The translations under genes were made by a program, and so were the position numbers. A stretch of 64,000 nt of DNA from Pseudomonas entomophila (GTDB lineage: Bacteria > Pseudomonadota > Gammaproteobacteria > Pseudomonadales > Pseudomonadaceae), in NCBI RefSeq assembly GCF_018417595.1, contig NZ_CP070982.1, positions 1,761,501-1,825,500 of the forward strand, in the 5' to 3' direction. Shown here one piece after another: positions 45,710 to 54,470 of the stretch. Position 1 is the stretch's first letter; each line of letters opens with the position of its first letter. The notes below the pieces were generated by a model, which had not been told where the DNA came from, did no database searches, and worked only from the letters and a program-made list of their open reading frames with translations.

Positions 45710-47485
45710 TCAGTCCAGCAGCGAGATGGCGGTTGGCGCGTCGTTGCCCACCAGGGCGAGGTCTTCGAACTCGTTGACCGCGTTGATCTCGGTGCCCATG
45801 GAAATGTTGGTCACGCGCTCGAGAATCACTTCGACCACCACCGGTACGCGGAACTCTTCAGCCATCTTCTGCGCCTTGAGCAGGGCAGGGGCGATGTCGG
45901 CCGGTTCGAACACGCGGATGGCCTTGCAACCCAGGCCCTCGACCACGGCGACGTGGTCGACACCGTAGGTGGCGGCGTCGGTGGCATTGATGTTCTCGAA
46001 GGCCAGTTGTACACAGTAATCCATGTCGAAGCCACGCTGGGCCTGGCGGATCAGGCCCAGGTAGGCGTTGTTCACCAGCACGTGGACATACGGCAGGTTG
46101 AACTGCGCGCCCACCGCCAGCTCTTCGATCATGAACTGGAAGTCGTAGTCACCGGACAGCGCGACCACCTTGCGCTTCGGATCGGCCTTGACCACACCCA
46201 GCGCGGCCGGGATGGTCCAGCCCAACGGGCCGGCCTGGCCGCAGTTGATCCAGTGGCGTGGCTTGTACACGTGCAGGAACTGCGCGCCGGCGATCTGCGA
46301 CAGGCCGATGGTGCTGACGTAGCAGGTGTCCTTGCCGAACACCTGGTTCATCTCTTCGTACACGCGCTGCGGCTTGACCGGCACGTTGTCGAAGTGGGTC
46401 TTGCGTTGCAGGGTGGCCTTGCGCTGCTGGCAGTCTTCCAGCCAGGCCTTGCGGCACTTGAGCAGGCCTGCGGCTTTCCACTCGCGGGCCACTTCGAGGA
46501 ACACGTCCAGCGCCTTGCCGGCATCGGAGACTATCCCTAAGTCAGGGGTGAACACGCGGCCGATCTGGGTCGGTTCGATGTCCACGTGCACGAACTTGCG
46601 GCCTTCGGTGTAGACGTCGACGGAGCCAGTGTGGCGGTTGGCCCAGCGGTTGCCGATACCGAACACCAGGTCGGACTTGAGCAGGGTGGCGTTGCCGTAG
46701 CGGTGCGAGGTCTGCAGGCCGACCATGCCGACCATCTGCGCGTGATCGTCCGGGATGGTGCCCCAGCCCATCAGGGTCGGGATCACCGGCACGCCGGTCA
46801 GTTCGGCGAATTCGACCAGCTTGTCGCTGGCGTCGGCGTTGATGATGCCGCCACCGGCCACCAGCAGCGGGCGTTCGGCGTCATTGAGCAGGGCCAGGGC
46901 TTTTTCAGCTTGTACGCGGGTGGCGGACGGCTTGTGCACCGGCAGCGGCTCGTAGGCGTCGATGTCGAACTCGATCTCAGCCATCTGTACGTCGAACGGC
47001 AGGTCGATCAGCACCGGGCCTGGGCGGCCGGTGCGCATTTCATAGAAGGCCTTCTGGAAGGCGTAGGGCACCTGGCCCGGCTCCAGAACGGTGGTCGCCC
47101 ACTTGGTCACCGGCTTGACGATGTTGGTGATGTCGACAGCCTGGAAGTCTTCCTTGTGCAGACGGGCACGCGGCGCCTGGCCAGTGATGCAGAGGATCGG
47201 GATGGAGTCGGCCGAGGCGCTGTACAGGCCGGTGACCATGTCGGTGCCGGCAGGGCCAGAGGTGCCGATGCATACACCGATGTTGCCCGGGTTGGCACGG
47301 GTGTAGCCCTCGGCCATGTGCGAGGCGCCTTCGACGTGGCGAGCGAGGACGTGATCGATGCCACCGACTTTCTTCAGGGCCGAGTACAGCGGGTTGATGG
47401 CGGCCCCCGGAATGCCGAACGCGGTATCTACACCTTCACGGCGCATGACCAGAACGGCTGCATCGATTGCTCTCATTTTGCTCAT
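45710..47485 (-). CDS. gcl: glyoxylate carboligase
   Basis: A 591-residue thiamine-diphosphate enzyme that joins two glyoxylates into tartronate semialdehyde and CO2. The usual catalytic glutamate of the family is replaced by valine at position 51 ([13 protein letters not shown]), a hallmark of Gcl. The ThDP/Mg site is [15 protein letters not shown] ... [16 protein letters not shown]- and ThDP-fold domains are full length. Start at 47485 behind GAGG. A TTGTATACAA operator lies 26 bases upstream of the ATG, so repression is expected in the absence of the inducer. It heads the operon hyi-glxR-ttuD-pyk. Confidence 0.96.
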   Translation of the reverse strand: MSKMRAIDAAVLVMRREGVDTAFGIPGAAINPLYSALKKVGGIDHVLARHVEGASHMAEGYTRANPGNIGVCIGTSGPAGTDMVTGLYSASADSIPILCITGQAPRARLHKEDFQAVDITNIVKPVTKWATTVLEPGQVPYAFQKAFYEMRTGRPGPVLIDLPFDVQMAEIEFDIDAYEPLPVHKPSATRVQAEKALALLNDAERPLLVAGGGIINADASDKLVEFAELTGVPVIPTLMGWGTIPDDHAQMVGMVGLQTSHRYGNATLLKSDLVFGIGNRWANRHTGSVDVYTEGRKFVHVDIEPTQIGRVFTPDLGIVSDAGKALDVFLEVAREWKAAGLLKCRKAWLEDCQQRKATLQRKTHFDNVPVKPQRVYEEMNQVFGKDTCYVSTIGLSQIAGAQFLHVYKPRHWINCGQAGPLGWTIPAALGVVKADPKRKVVALSGDYDFQFMIEELAVGAQFNLPYVHVLVNNAYLGLIRQAQRGFDMDYCVQLAFENINATDAATYGVDHVAVVEGLGCKAIRVFEPADIAPALLKAQKMAEEFRVPVVVEVILERVTNISMGTEINAVNEFEDLALVGNDAPTAISLLD

Positions 47486-47510
47486 GGGTTGTGCCTCATC
47501 GATTTTGTAA

Positions 47511-47520
47511 TTGTATACAA
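47511..47520. promoter_or_regulatory. TTGTATACAA operator (gcl)
   Basis: A perfect TTGTATACAA palindrome 26 bases upstream of the gcl ATG, placed to overlap the leader or promoter. It shares the divergent interval with the glcG box 130 bases away. Confidence 0.75.
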
Positions 47521-47650
47521 CTTGCGTTGCGACAGAGTGTATTCATGCTCGGCGCAAAAGGTCAATCCATTTTCGTCGGCGGGATTGACTCATCGGTCAT
47601 GCCCTGGAAAGGCGGCATTTCGTCGCGGTCGTCACGATTGAGTCAGAAAA

Positions 47651-47660
47651 TTGTATACAA
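47651..47660. promoter_or_regulatory. TTGTATACAA operator (glcG)
   Basis: A perfect TTGTATACAA palindrome 82 bases upstream of the glcG-like start, in the same divergent interval as the gcl box. Centre-to-centre distance between the two boxes is 140 bases, compatible with looping by one regulator. Confidence 0.72.
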
Positions 47661-47741
47661 ATAGTGTCTTTGTTGTGTTCTATGCTGTCTATCGGTTTTC
47701 AACTGCCCTCAGGGCTCTCACAACAAGAAGAGGACCTTTTC

Positions 47742-48182
47742 ATGAACGCATTGACCCTGAAAGTCGCCGTTGGCGTGGTGAATGCCGCGCTGGCCGCAGG
47801 CCGCAAGATCAACGCCGCGCCGTTGACGGTGGCGGTGCTGGACGCTGGCGGGCACCTGCTGGCGTTGCAGCGGGAGGACGGCGCCAGCCTGCTGAGGCCG
47901 GAAGTCGCCATCGGCAAGGCCTGGGGCGCGGTGGCCCTGGGCAAGGGGTCGCGCCTGCTGGCGCTGGACTCGCAGCAGCGGCCGGCGTTCTACGCCGCGC
48001 TGAACGGGGTGGGCGAGCGGCCGGTGGTGCCGGTGCCGGGCGGGGTGTTGATCCGTGACCAGGACGGCAAGGTACTGGGGGCGGTGGGGATCAGCGGGGA
48101 TACGTCGGATATCGACGAGCAGTGCGCGATCAATGCGATCGAGGAAGTGGGGCTGACGGCGGATGCCGGGGTGGCGGCTTAA
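47742..48182 (+). CDS. GlcG/HbpS-family protein
   Basis: A 146-residue protein of the GlcG/HbpS (haem-degrading) family: AVLDAGGHLLALQREDGA, FYAALNGVGERPVVPVPGGVLI and GKVLGAVGISGDTSDIDEQCA are typical. There is no signal peptide. GlcG-like proteins often accompany glyoxylate or glycolate genes, though their exact function is unclear. The start at 47742 (MNALTLKVAVG) has AGAGG upstream; an open frame reaching 47664 lacks one. Divergent from gcl and controlled by its own TTGTATACAA box, so co-regulated with purine and glyoxylate use. Confidence 0.85.
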   Translation: MNALTLKVAVGVVNAALAAGRKINAAPLTVAVLDAGGHLLALQREDGASLLRPEVAIGKAWGAVALGKGSRLLALDSQQRPAFYAALNGVGERPVVPVPGGVLIRDQDGKVLGAVGISGDTSDIDEQCAINAIEEVGLTADAGVAA

Positions 48183-48224
48183 GGCTTGAGATGTCGGGGC
48201 TGCAAAGCAGCCCCGGCGGATCAA

Positions 48225-48836
48225 TCAGGCCGCCTCGGGCTCGCAGCCTTTCAACACCAGGCGGATGATGGTCTCCGCCGCCGCGTCGTAGTCACTGTCG
48301 GCCAGCTTCGCCTTGCCGGTCACCACGGCGATCTGCCAGTCGAAATCAGCGTATGTTTGCGTCGCTGCCCAGATGCTGAACATCAGGTGGTGCGGGTCGA
48401 CATTGGCGATCTGCCCGCGCTCGATCCAACGCTGGATGCACTCGATGTTGTGCCGGGCCTGCTCGTTGAGCTGCTCGACCTGGCTGGGCGAGAGGTGCGG
48501 CGCGCCGTGCATGATCTCGCTGGCGAACACTTTCGAGGCGTGGGGCAGGTCGCGGGAGATGCGGATCTTCGAGCGGATGTACGAACTCAGCACTTCCTTC
48601 GGGTCGCCGTCGGCGTTGAACGGCGTCGAGGCCTGCATGATCGGCGCGATGATGCTCTCGAGCACCTCGCGGTAGAGGTTTTCCTTCGACTTGAAGTAGT
48701 AGTACACGTTGGGCTTGGGCAGGCCGGCCTTGGCCGCGATATCGCTGGTCTTGGTGGCGGCGAAGCCCTTGTCGGCGAATTCTTCACTGGCCGCGCGCAG
48801 GATCAATTCCTTGTTGCGCTCGCGAATGGTGCTCAT
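48225..48836 (-). CDS. TetR-family regulator (RutR/YcdC-like)
   Basis: A 203-residue TetR regulator. The helix-turn-helix is in residues 1-55: ILRAASEEFADKGFAATKTS, DIAAKAGLPKPNVYYYFKSK. The C-terminal part (EIMHGAPHLSPSQVEQLNEQ, WAATQTYADFDWQIAVV) resembles the YcdC/RutR ligand domain, known in E. coli to sense pyrimidines. The start at 48836 (MSTIRERN) avoids a 12-residue extension. It is convergent with glcG, with a hairpin (GGGGCTGC / GCAGCCCC, 48197-48215) between. It could regulate purine or pyrimidine genes nearby; the target is not visible. Confidence 0.85.
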   Translation of the reverse strand: MSTIRERNKELILRAASEEFADKGFAATKTSDIAAKAGLPKPNVYYYFKSKENLYREVLESIIAPIMQASTPFNADGDPKEVLSSYIRSKIRISRDLPHASKVFASEIMHGAPHLSPSQVEQLNEQARHNIECIQRWIERGQIANVDPHHLMFSIWAATQTYADFDWQIAVVTGKAKLADSDYDAAAETIIRLVLKGCEPEAA

Positions 48837-48969
48837 TGTCGGGGATCTTCCTCGTGTCTGGCCGCCCTCCAAGAGGGATCGCGCATGTTAGCACCGCCCC
48901 GGACAAGCGCTCAAGGCAGCGACTTTGCGCTAGAATCCGGGCCTTTCACCCCACTGGATACAGGCAAAC

Positions 48970-49884
48970 ATGGCAGGAAGCAGTCTACTGGTACTGATCG
49001 ACGATATCGCCACGGTACTGGACGATGTCTCGGTAATGACCAAGGTCGCGGCAAAGAAGACCGCGGGGGTGCTGGGCGACGACCTGGCGCTCAATGCCCA
49101 GCAGGTCACCGGCGTGCGCGCCGACCGGGAAATTCCGGTGGTCTGGGCGGTGGCCAAGGGCTCGCTGGTGAACAAGGCGATCCTGGTGCCGGCGGCGCTG
49201 TTGATCAGTGCCTTCATCCCCTGGGCGGTCGTTCCCCTGCTGATGGTCGGTGGCGCCTACCTGTGCTTCGAAGGTTTCGAGAAGCTGGCGCACAAGTTCC
49301 TGCACAGCAAGGAAGAGGACGAGGCGCAGCACGAGGCGCGCAAGGAAGCCCTGGCCGACGCCAATGTCGACTTGGTGGCGTATGAGAAAAGCAAGATCAA
49401 GGGCGCGGTGCGCACCGACTTCATCCTGTCCGCCGAGATCATCGCCATTACCCTGGGAATCGTGGCCGACGCGCCGTTGAGCCAGCAGATCGTCGTGCTG
49501 TCGGGCATCGCCGTCGTCATGACCATCGGTGTCTATGGCTTGGTGGGCGGTATCGTCAAGCTCGACGACCTTGGGTTGTGGATGACCCAGAAGTCCTCGG
49601 GCCTGGCTCGCGCCATCGGTGGCGGCATCCTGCGCGCCGCGCCGTACATGATGAAGGGCCTGTCGGTGGTCGGTACCGCCGCCATGTTCCTGGTCGGCGG
49701 CGGCATCCTGGTGCATGGCATCGCGCCGTTGCACCATGCCATCGAAGCGTTCGCCGATGGGCGGGGCGGGGCGCTGACCGGGGCCGTGCTCAACGGTGTC
49801 GCCGGTGTGGTGGCCGGAGCCGTTGTGCTGGCCGTGGTCGCGGTGGTGGGCAAGCTCTGGCGGGTCGTGCGACCTGCTCGCTGA
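48970..49884 (+). CDS. DUF808 (YedI-like) membrane protein
   Basis: A 304-residue inner-membrane protein of the DUF808/YedI family. It begins [20 protein letters not shown], with [20 protein letters not shown] typical of the family, then at least six hydrophobic helices, including [20 protein letters not shown] and [20 protein letters not shown]. The biochemical role is unknown. It is divergent from the TetR gene by 133 bases and ends at a bidirectional terminator shared with the LTA-synthase-like gene. Confidence 0.88.
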   Translation: MAGSSLLVLIDDIATVLDDVSVMTKVAAKKTAGVLGDDLALNAQQVTGVRADREIPVVWAVAKGSLVNKAILVPAALLISAFIPWAVVPLLMVGGAYLCFEGFEKLAHKFLHSKEEDEAQHEARKEALADANVDLVAYEKSKIKGAVRTDFILSAEIIAITLGIVADAPLSQQIVVLSGIAVVMTIGVYGLVGGIVKLDDLGLWMTQKSSGLARAIGGGILRAAPYMMKGLSVVGTAAMFLVGGGILVHGIAPLHHAIEAFADGRGGALTGAVLNGVAGVVAGAVVLAVVAVVGKLWRVVRPAR

Positions 49885-49890
49885 GGTTGA

Positions 49891-49926
49891 AAGGGCGGTT
49901 CGCCGGCAAGCCAGCGAACCGCCCTT
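49891..49926. terminator. bidirectional terminator
   Basis: AAGGGCGGTTCGC (49891-49903) and GCGAACCGCCCTT (49914-49926) form a 13-bp perfect stem between convergent DUF808 and LTA-synthase-like genes. The arms are also REP-like. Confidence 0.75.
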
Positions 49927-49937
49927 GAAGCAAAGCC

Positions 49938-51881
49938 TCAAGGGCTGACAGCGACACCTTTCTCTTCTGGCTTCCACGCCAGCAAACCCTTGCTGAAGCC
50001 GTAAGCGGCGCTCTGGTAATAGGCGATCGCCCGGCGTACCAGCGGGTTATCCTCACCCACGTTCGTCTCGCGGCTGTTGCCCAGCGCATCTTCGTGCACG
50101 CGCAGGCCGCCACGTGGGCTGAGGATCGCCAGGTCCTTGCCGTCGAACAGCCCCAGGTGCTGGTAATTGCCGATCAACACCCGTGGCGGCAACACGTCGT
50201 CACGCAGCAGGTCACGACCGAAGAACGTCGAGGTGTAGCTCAGGTTGAGCAGGCCGAGCAGGGTGGGCGCCAGGTCGATCTGGCTGGCCAGCTTCGGGTT
50301 TTCCTGCGGCGCGATCATTTTCGGTGCGTAGATCCACAGCGGAATCTGGTAGTTGTTGACCGGCAGGTCTTCCTTGCCGGCGCTGCCTGCGGTGTGGTCG
50401 GCGACAAACACGAACAGGGTGTTGTCGAACCAGGGTTTTTCTTTAGCCTGGCGCAGGAATTGGGCGATGGCGTAGTCGGTGTATTTCACCGCGCCTTCGC
50501 GCCCGTCGCCCGAAGGGATGTCGATACGACCGTCGGGGTAGGTGTACGGGCGGTGGTTGGAGGTGGTCATCAGCTGCAGGAAGAACGGCTTCTGCGCGGC
50601 GTGATCGGTATCGGCCAGCTTGATCGCCTGGCGATACAAATCCTCGTCGGCCATGCCCCAGGCATTCTTGAAGCTGATTTCGCTCTCGTCGACGCTGCTC
50701 TGGTCGACGATGCGGTAGCCGTTGCCGCTGAAGAAGGCGTTCATGTTGTCGAAGTAGCCGCGCCCGCCGTAGACGTACACCGCGTCATAGCCGACCGCCG
50801 CCAACTGTTGGCCGAGGCTGGCATAGCCGCTTTCGCGACCGATGCGCTTGACGATCGAGCGGCCGGGGGTGGGCGGGATCGACAGGGTGATGGCTTCCAG
50901 GCCGCGGTCGGTGCGGGTGCCGGTGGCGTAGAAGTTGTTGAAGTACAGGCTTTGGGTGCGCAGTGCATCGAGGTTGGGCGTGAGGTTCTCCGGGTGGCCG
51001 TTGCTGCCCATGTACTTGGCGCTGAAGCTCTCGATGGTCACCAGGATGATGTTTGGCTTGCGCAGTTCTCCGCTGGCGCTGATGTGGCGGCGGATGTCCT
51101 GGGCCTCGCGGGGCTCGAAGCGGGCATTGCTGGCGGCCAGTTCCTGGTGCATTTGTGCACCGACTGCATCCGCGCCAAGGCTGGCGTAGAACTGGGTGTA
51201 GTCCAGTTCGTTGTTGCGGAAGGCGGCGAAGAACTGGTACGGGCCGTTGCTGGCCAGCTCGCGCTGGTAGGCGTTGCCGCCCTGGCCGCGGGGGAACTGC
51301 TGGTCGATCACCAGCACCGCCATAACGCCCAGACCCGCCAGCACGCAGAGGCCCGCCAGGCGCTGGCGGCCGGTGATCGCGGGGGCTGCGAGGGCACGGG
51401 TCAGCGGCCTGCGCAGCAGCAGGGTGAGCAGCAGCGCCGCCACCGCCAGGCTGCCCAGCAGCGTGGGCAGGGGGTAGGACTCGCGAATGTTGTCCAGGAC
51501 TTCCTTGGAGTACACCAGGTAGTCCACGGCGATGAAGTTGAAGCGTACGCCGAACTCGTCCCAGAACAGCCACTCGGCCGCCGCGACGAACAGCATCAGG
51601 AACAGACTCGCCGCCAGCACGCCCTGTAGCAGCCAGCGGTGGGTGCGGGTGCGCCACAGGGGTGTCGGGCACAGTGCCAGGTACAACCCCAGCGGGAGCG
51701 CGGCATAGTTCAGAAAGCTCAGGTCATACAGCGCGCCGCTGAGGAAGACCGACAGGTAGCTGCCGCTGAACTCATCGACATGGGTTGCCAGCAGGACCAC
51801 ACGGGTCAACAGAAAGATGCCGAACCAGGTCGAGCAGAGTAATAGCAGGAAACGCCAGGGAGCGGCGAGCGGGGTACGCAT
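49938..51881 (-). CDS. LTA-synthase-family sulfatase/phosphotransferase
   Basis: A 647-residue protein with about five N-terminal transmembrane helices (residues 1-190) and a large periplasmic sulfatase-type domain (about 280-600). The metal/nucleophile motifs are NIILVTIESFSAKYMGSNG and FYATGTRTDRGLEA, where threonine is the expected nucleophile; late ligands lie in FVFVADHTAGSAG. In Gram-negative bacteria such proteins transfer phosphoglycerol or phosphoethanolamine to envelope glycans. The exact acceptor is not predictable. Monocistronic, with the next gene 150 bases away and divergent. Confidence 0.88.
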   Translation of the reverse strand: MRTPLAAPWRFLLLLCSTWFGIFLLTRVVLLATHVDEFSGSYLSVFLSGALYDLSFLNYAALPLGLYLALCPTPLWRTRTHRWLLQGVLAASLFLMLFVAAAEWLFWDEFGVRFNFIAVDYLVYSKEVLDNIRESYPLPTLLGSLAVAALLLTLLLRRPLTRALAAPAITGRQRLAGLCVLAGLGVMAVLVIDQQFPRGQGGNAYQRELASNGPYQFFAAFRNNELDYTQFYASLGADAVGAQMHQELAASNARFEPREAQDIRRHISASGELRKPNIILVTIESFSAKYMGSNGHPENLTPNLDALRTQSLYFNNFYATGTRTDRGLEAITLSIPPTPGRSIVKRIGRESGYASLGQQLAAVGYDAVYVYGGRGYFDNMNAFFSGNGYRIVDQSSVDESEISFKNAWGMADEDLYRQAIKLADTDHAAQKPFFLQLMTTSNHRPYTYPDGRIDIPSGDGREGAVKYTDYAIAQFLRQAKEKPWFDNTLFVFVADHTAGSAGKEDLPVNNYQIPLWIYAPKMIAPQENPKLASQIDLAPTLLGLLNLSYTSTFFGRDLLRDDVLPPRVLIGNYQHLGLFDGKDLAILSPRGGLRVHEDALGNSRETNVGEDNPLVRRAIAYYQSAAYGFSKGLLAWKPEEKGVAVSP

Positions 51882-52031
51882 GAAATTGGCCTATGTCCAT
51901 ATTGGGTGCAGGAAGACAAGCAGACTAGCTGAGCAGTTGCAAAAAAAATGTCAAAAATAGGCGGGTCGTGTAGGGATATCGACTTTAATTGTGCGGGCTT
52001 TTTAAATGCGATCCGTATCGGGGAGGTCATC

Positions 52032-52340
52032 ATGTTCGGTCAAGTTCTGACCTACGACGTTTATCATCTTGCGTTGTATCTGCTCACGGCGCTGGCCTGG
52101 GGGCTGCTGGGCATGCGGTTTGTGCTTCGCGACACGACTGTGACGGGCTTGTTCAAGTGCTGCGCGATGTTTGGGGTGGCCGTGGCGATCAAGGCGGTGA
52201 TGCTGATGCTCGATATCTGGCGAGTGCTCGAACACCATCAGGTAGAGGTGCTGTTGATGGTGCTGGGTGGGTTTTTGCCTGGTGCCTTGCTGTTGATCTG
52301 GAAGACAAGTTCTACGCTGGGTAGGAAGTTTCCTACTTAG
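52032..52340 (+). CDS. small three-helix membrane protein
   Basis: A 102-residue protein with three hydrophobic helices (YHLALYLLTALAWGLLG, CCAMFGVAVAIKAVMLML, VLLMVLGGFLPGALLLIW). It starts MFGQVLTYDVYHLAL behind GGGGAGG. No family is recognised. The frame continues upstream to 51948, but that extension lacks a ribosome site. A bidirectional terminator follows. Composition is moderately A/T-rich. Confidence 0.75.
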   Translation: MFGQVLTYDVYHLALYLLTALAWGLLGMRFVLRDTTVTGLFKCCAMFGVAVAIKAVMLMLDIWRVLEHHQVEVLLMVLGGFLPGALLLIWKTSSTLGRKFPT

Positions 52341-52368
52341 TTGTAGGTTGATTCTTGCATTTTTGAAA

Positions 52369-52402
52369 GAAACAGCGCCTATTTGAAAAGGCGCTGTTTC
52401 GT
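52369..52402. terminator. bidirectional terminator
   Basis: GAAACAGCGCCT (52369-52380) pairs perfectly with AGGCGCTGTTTC (52389-52400), with A/T-rich flanks on both strands, between a plus-strand small membrane gene and the minus-strand Tsx gene. Confidence 0.9.
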
Positions 52403-52409
52403 TTCACGA

Positions 52410-53192
52410 TCAGAAGTGAACTTTGACCAGCAAGCTCGCGGTGTTCTGGTCGGTGGTGAAACCATCGCTGTCCTTGATGCCGTACTTGTTCTTCCAGTAG
52501 TCGTACTCGATACCCACGTACAACTGCTTCTCGCCCAGGTGCAGGGCCTTGCCCAGGTCGTACTTGATCTGCGGGTTGAAGTGCAGGTTGGCCTGGTAGG
52601 TGCCACGACGGTTCTCGTCGTTGTCCACCACCCAGTCCATGAAGCCGTCGATCAGCACGTCGGACGAACCCACGGGGATGGTGTAGGACCAGACCGGGGT
52701 GATCTGCCAGACATTGTCACCTGGGCGGCTGCCGTCGGTGGTGCGCTGGTAGAAGTTCAGCTGGAAGTAGTCGAAGCCGGGGATGGCGAGGTCGAAGCCA
52801 GGGCCGATCAGGTAGGACTCGGTGTCACCCTCGCCGAACTCGTAGGTCATCGCTAGCAAAACGTCCTTCACCGGGCCGAACTCGAGTTTCTGGTCGAAGA
52901 TCTTGCCGAACGACAGGCGCGGGCTGATCTCGCCGTAGTAGGTGTTGGGGCCGTTGTTGGCGTCCTTCTTGCCCTGGTAGAAGATCTTGTCGACGAAGAT
53001 GAAGTTGTCGCCGTACTTCCACGCGTCGGCGTGTTCGAAGGTGAAGGTTTGCTGGGTCTCGGGGTTGACCTTGAAGTTCTTGCCCCACAGGTAGGTCAGG
53101 CTGTTGTTCTGCCATTGCAGCAGGTCACCGGCTTGGCTGGCGCCACAGGCCAGCAGGCCACCGGCGAGGATCAGGCTGTTGATGGTACGCAT
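52410..53192 (-). CDS. Tsx-like nucleoside-specific outer-membrane channel, copy 1
   Basis: A 260-residue outer-membrane protein of the Tsx family. It has a signal peptide (MRTINSLILAGGLLACGASQ, cut before AGDLLQW), then beta strands such as LLQWQNNSLTYLWGKNF, GDNFIFVDKIFYQGK and LSFGKIFDQKLEFGPVKDVL, and a terminal VKVHF ending in phenylalanine. Tsx channels admit nucleosides and related compounds. It is the downstream one of two tandem paralogues in a purine-use cluster and so likely serves uptake of purine compounds. A separate 350-base upstream region suggests its own promoter. Confidence 0.88.
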   Translation of the reverse strand: MRTINSLILAGGLLACGASQAGDLLQWQNNSLTYLWGKNFKVNPETQQTFTFEHADAWKYGDNFIFVDKIFYQGKKDANNGPNTYYGEISPRLSFGKIFDQKLEFGPVKDVLLAMTYEFGEGDTESYLIGPGFDLAIPGFDYFQLNFYQRTTDGSRPGDNVWQITPVWSYTIPVGSSDVLIDGFMDWVVDNDENRRGTYQANLHFNPQIKYDLGKALHLGEKQLYVGIEYDYWKNKYGIKDSDGFTTDQNTASLLVKVHF

Positions 53193-53406
53193 TGCGTGTG
53201 TCGCTCCCTTGATTTGGATCTGTTGTCAGCGCTCGGGCGCCATTCTTGTCTTTTGGGTCAGCTTTTTTCGATTGGCCACAGCTGTTTGGCAAGAGCTGCG
53301 CCAACTTTTCCGCGTTGGGCACAACCATCCTGCTCGACGTCTTTCTGAACGGATGAAAAGGGTGTCTCAGGCTGGCAACACGTTGGCCAACCGCCCGAAT
53401 TCATTG

Positions 53407-53420
53407 ACTGAGCGGTCAGT
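53407..53420. promoter_or_regulatory. ACTGA-N4-TCAGT palindrome in Tsx1 upstream region
   Basis: ACTGAGCGGTCAGT within TTGACTGAGCGGTCAGTAA, a form typical of TetR-type operators. It lies 215 bases upstream of the Tsx1 start. Nothing else of note is seen in 53193-53543; short frames there have no support. Confidence 0.45.
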
Positions 53421-53543
53421 AAACGCAGGCAGGATCCGTCCTGCCCTGATCGAGGGGGCGCGCAGATTACTGGCTTGCGCGCCGTACCTCAAGTGCTCCG
53501 TCCTGGAGCACGGTGCTGCAAAGTTGGGCGTTCGGTCAGGTTA

Positions 53544-54329
53544 TCAGAAATGCACTTTGATCAGTGCACTGGCGACGCTCTGATTGCTGTCCAGGTTGCC
53601 GCGGCTGTCGATGCCGTACTTGTCCTTCCAGTAGCTGTACTCGAAGCCCACATAGAGTTGCTTGGCGCCTAGGTTCAGGGCCTTGCCCAGGTCGTACTTG
53701 ACCTGTGGGTTGAAGTGCAGGTTGGCGTGGTAGGTGCCGCGGCGGGTCTGGTCGTTGTCGGTGACCCAATCCATGTAACCGTCGATCAGGATGTCCGACC
53801 TGCCCACAGGTATGGTGTACGACCAGCCGGGGGTGATTTGCCAGACGTTGTCGCCCGGGCGGCTGCCCTCGGTGTTGCGCACATAGAAGTTCAGGGTGAA
53901 GTAGTTGAAGCCGGGGATGTCCAGGTCGAAGCCGGGGCCGATCAGGTAGGCCTCGTTGTCGCCCTCGCCACGCTCGTAGGTCATGGCCAGCAGCACGTCC
54001 TTGACCGGGCCGAAGGCCAGCTTGCGCTCGAAGATCTTGCCGAACGACAGGCGCGGGCTGAATTCACCGTAGTAGGTGGTGACGCCTTTGCCGGGGTCGG
54101 CCTTGCCGTTGTAGAAAATCTTGTCGACGAACAGGAAGGTGTCGCCGTACTTCCACTTGTTGGCGTGTTCGAAGGTGACGGTCTGCTGGATATCGGGGTT
54201 GATCTTGAAATCCTTGCCGTACAGGTAGGTCAGGCTTTCGCCGTGCCATTGCAGCCATTCGCCAGCGTGGCAGGGGAGGGTGGCCAGCAGGCTGCTGCCC
54301 AGCAGAACGGACGTGGTGATGCGCTTCAT
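53544..54329 (-). CDS. Tsx-like nucleoside-specific outer-membrane channel, copy 2
   Basis: A 261-residue paralogue of the preceding gene, about two-thirds identical by eye: WLQWHGESLTYLYGKDFKIN, DTFLFVDKIFYNGK, LSFGKIFERKLAFGPVKDVL. It has a signal peptide (MKRITTSVLLGSSLLATLPC, cut after CHA) and ends with IKVHF. The start at 54329 is behind GGGA; the frame extends further only into spacer. It lies 141 bases downstream of the NCS2 permease on the same strand and so probably supplies the permease across the outer membrane. Confidence 0.88.
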   Translation of the reverse strand: MKRITTSVLLGSSLLATLPCHAGEWLQWHGESLTYLYGKDFKINPDIQQTVTFEHANKWKYGDTFLFVDKIFYNGKADPGKGVTTYYGEFSPRLSFGKIFERKLAFGPVKDVLLAMTYERGEGDNEAYLIGPGFDLDIPGFNYFTLNFYVRNTEGSRPGDNVWQITPGWSYTIPVGRSDILIDGYMDWVTDNDQTRRGTYHANLHFNPQVKYDLGKALNLGAKQLYVGFEYSYWKDKYGIDSRGNLDSNQSVASALIKVHF

Positions 54330-54470
54330 GTTGTGGTTCCCGGACTTATTGTTTTTGTTTGGGGCTTTTTCGGCGCGCAGGCGCCCCGGGCGGCCCATTC
54401 CGGCGGGCCGACGGTCAAGCGGTTGCAGCGTGTCTGAAGTGGGGCGGCACATGAATGCCGCCCCGGTCAC

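Noticed and set aside
53193..53543. Small frames in the Tsx intergenic region
   Set aside because: No ribosome sites, no family similarity and unusual composition; the interval is better explained as regulatory.
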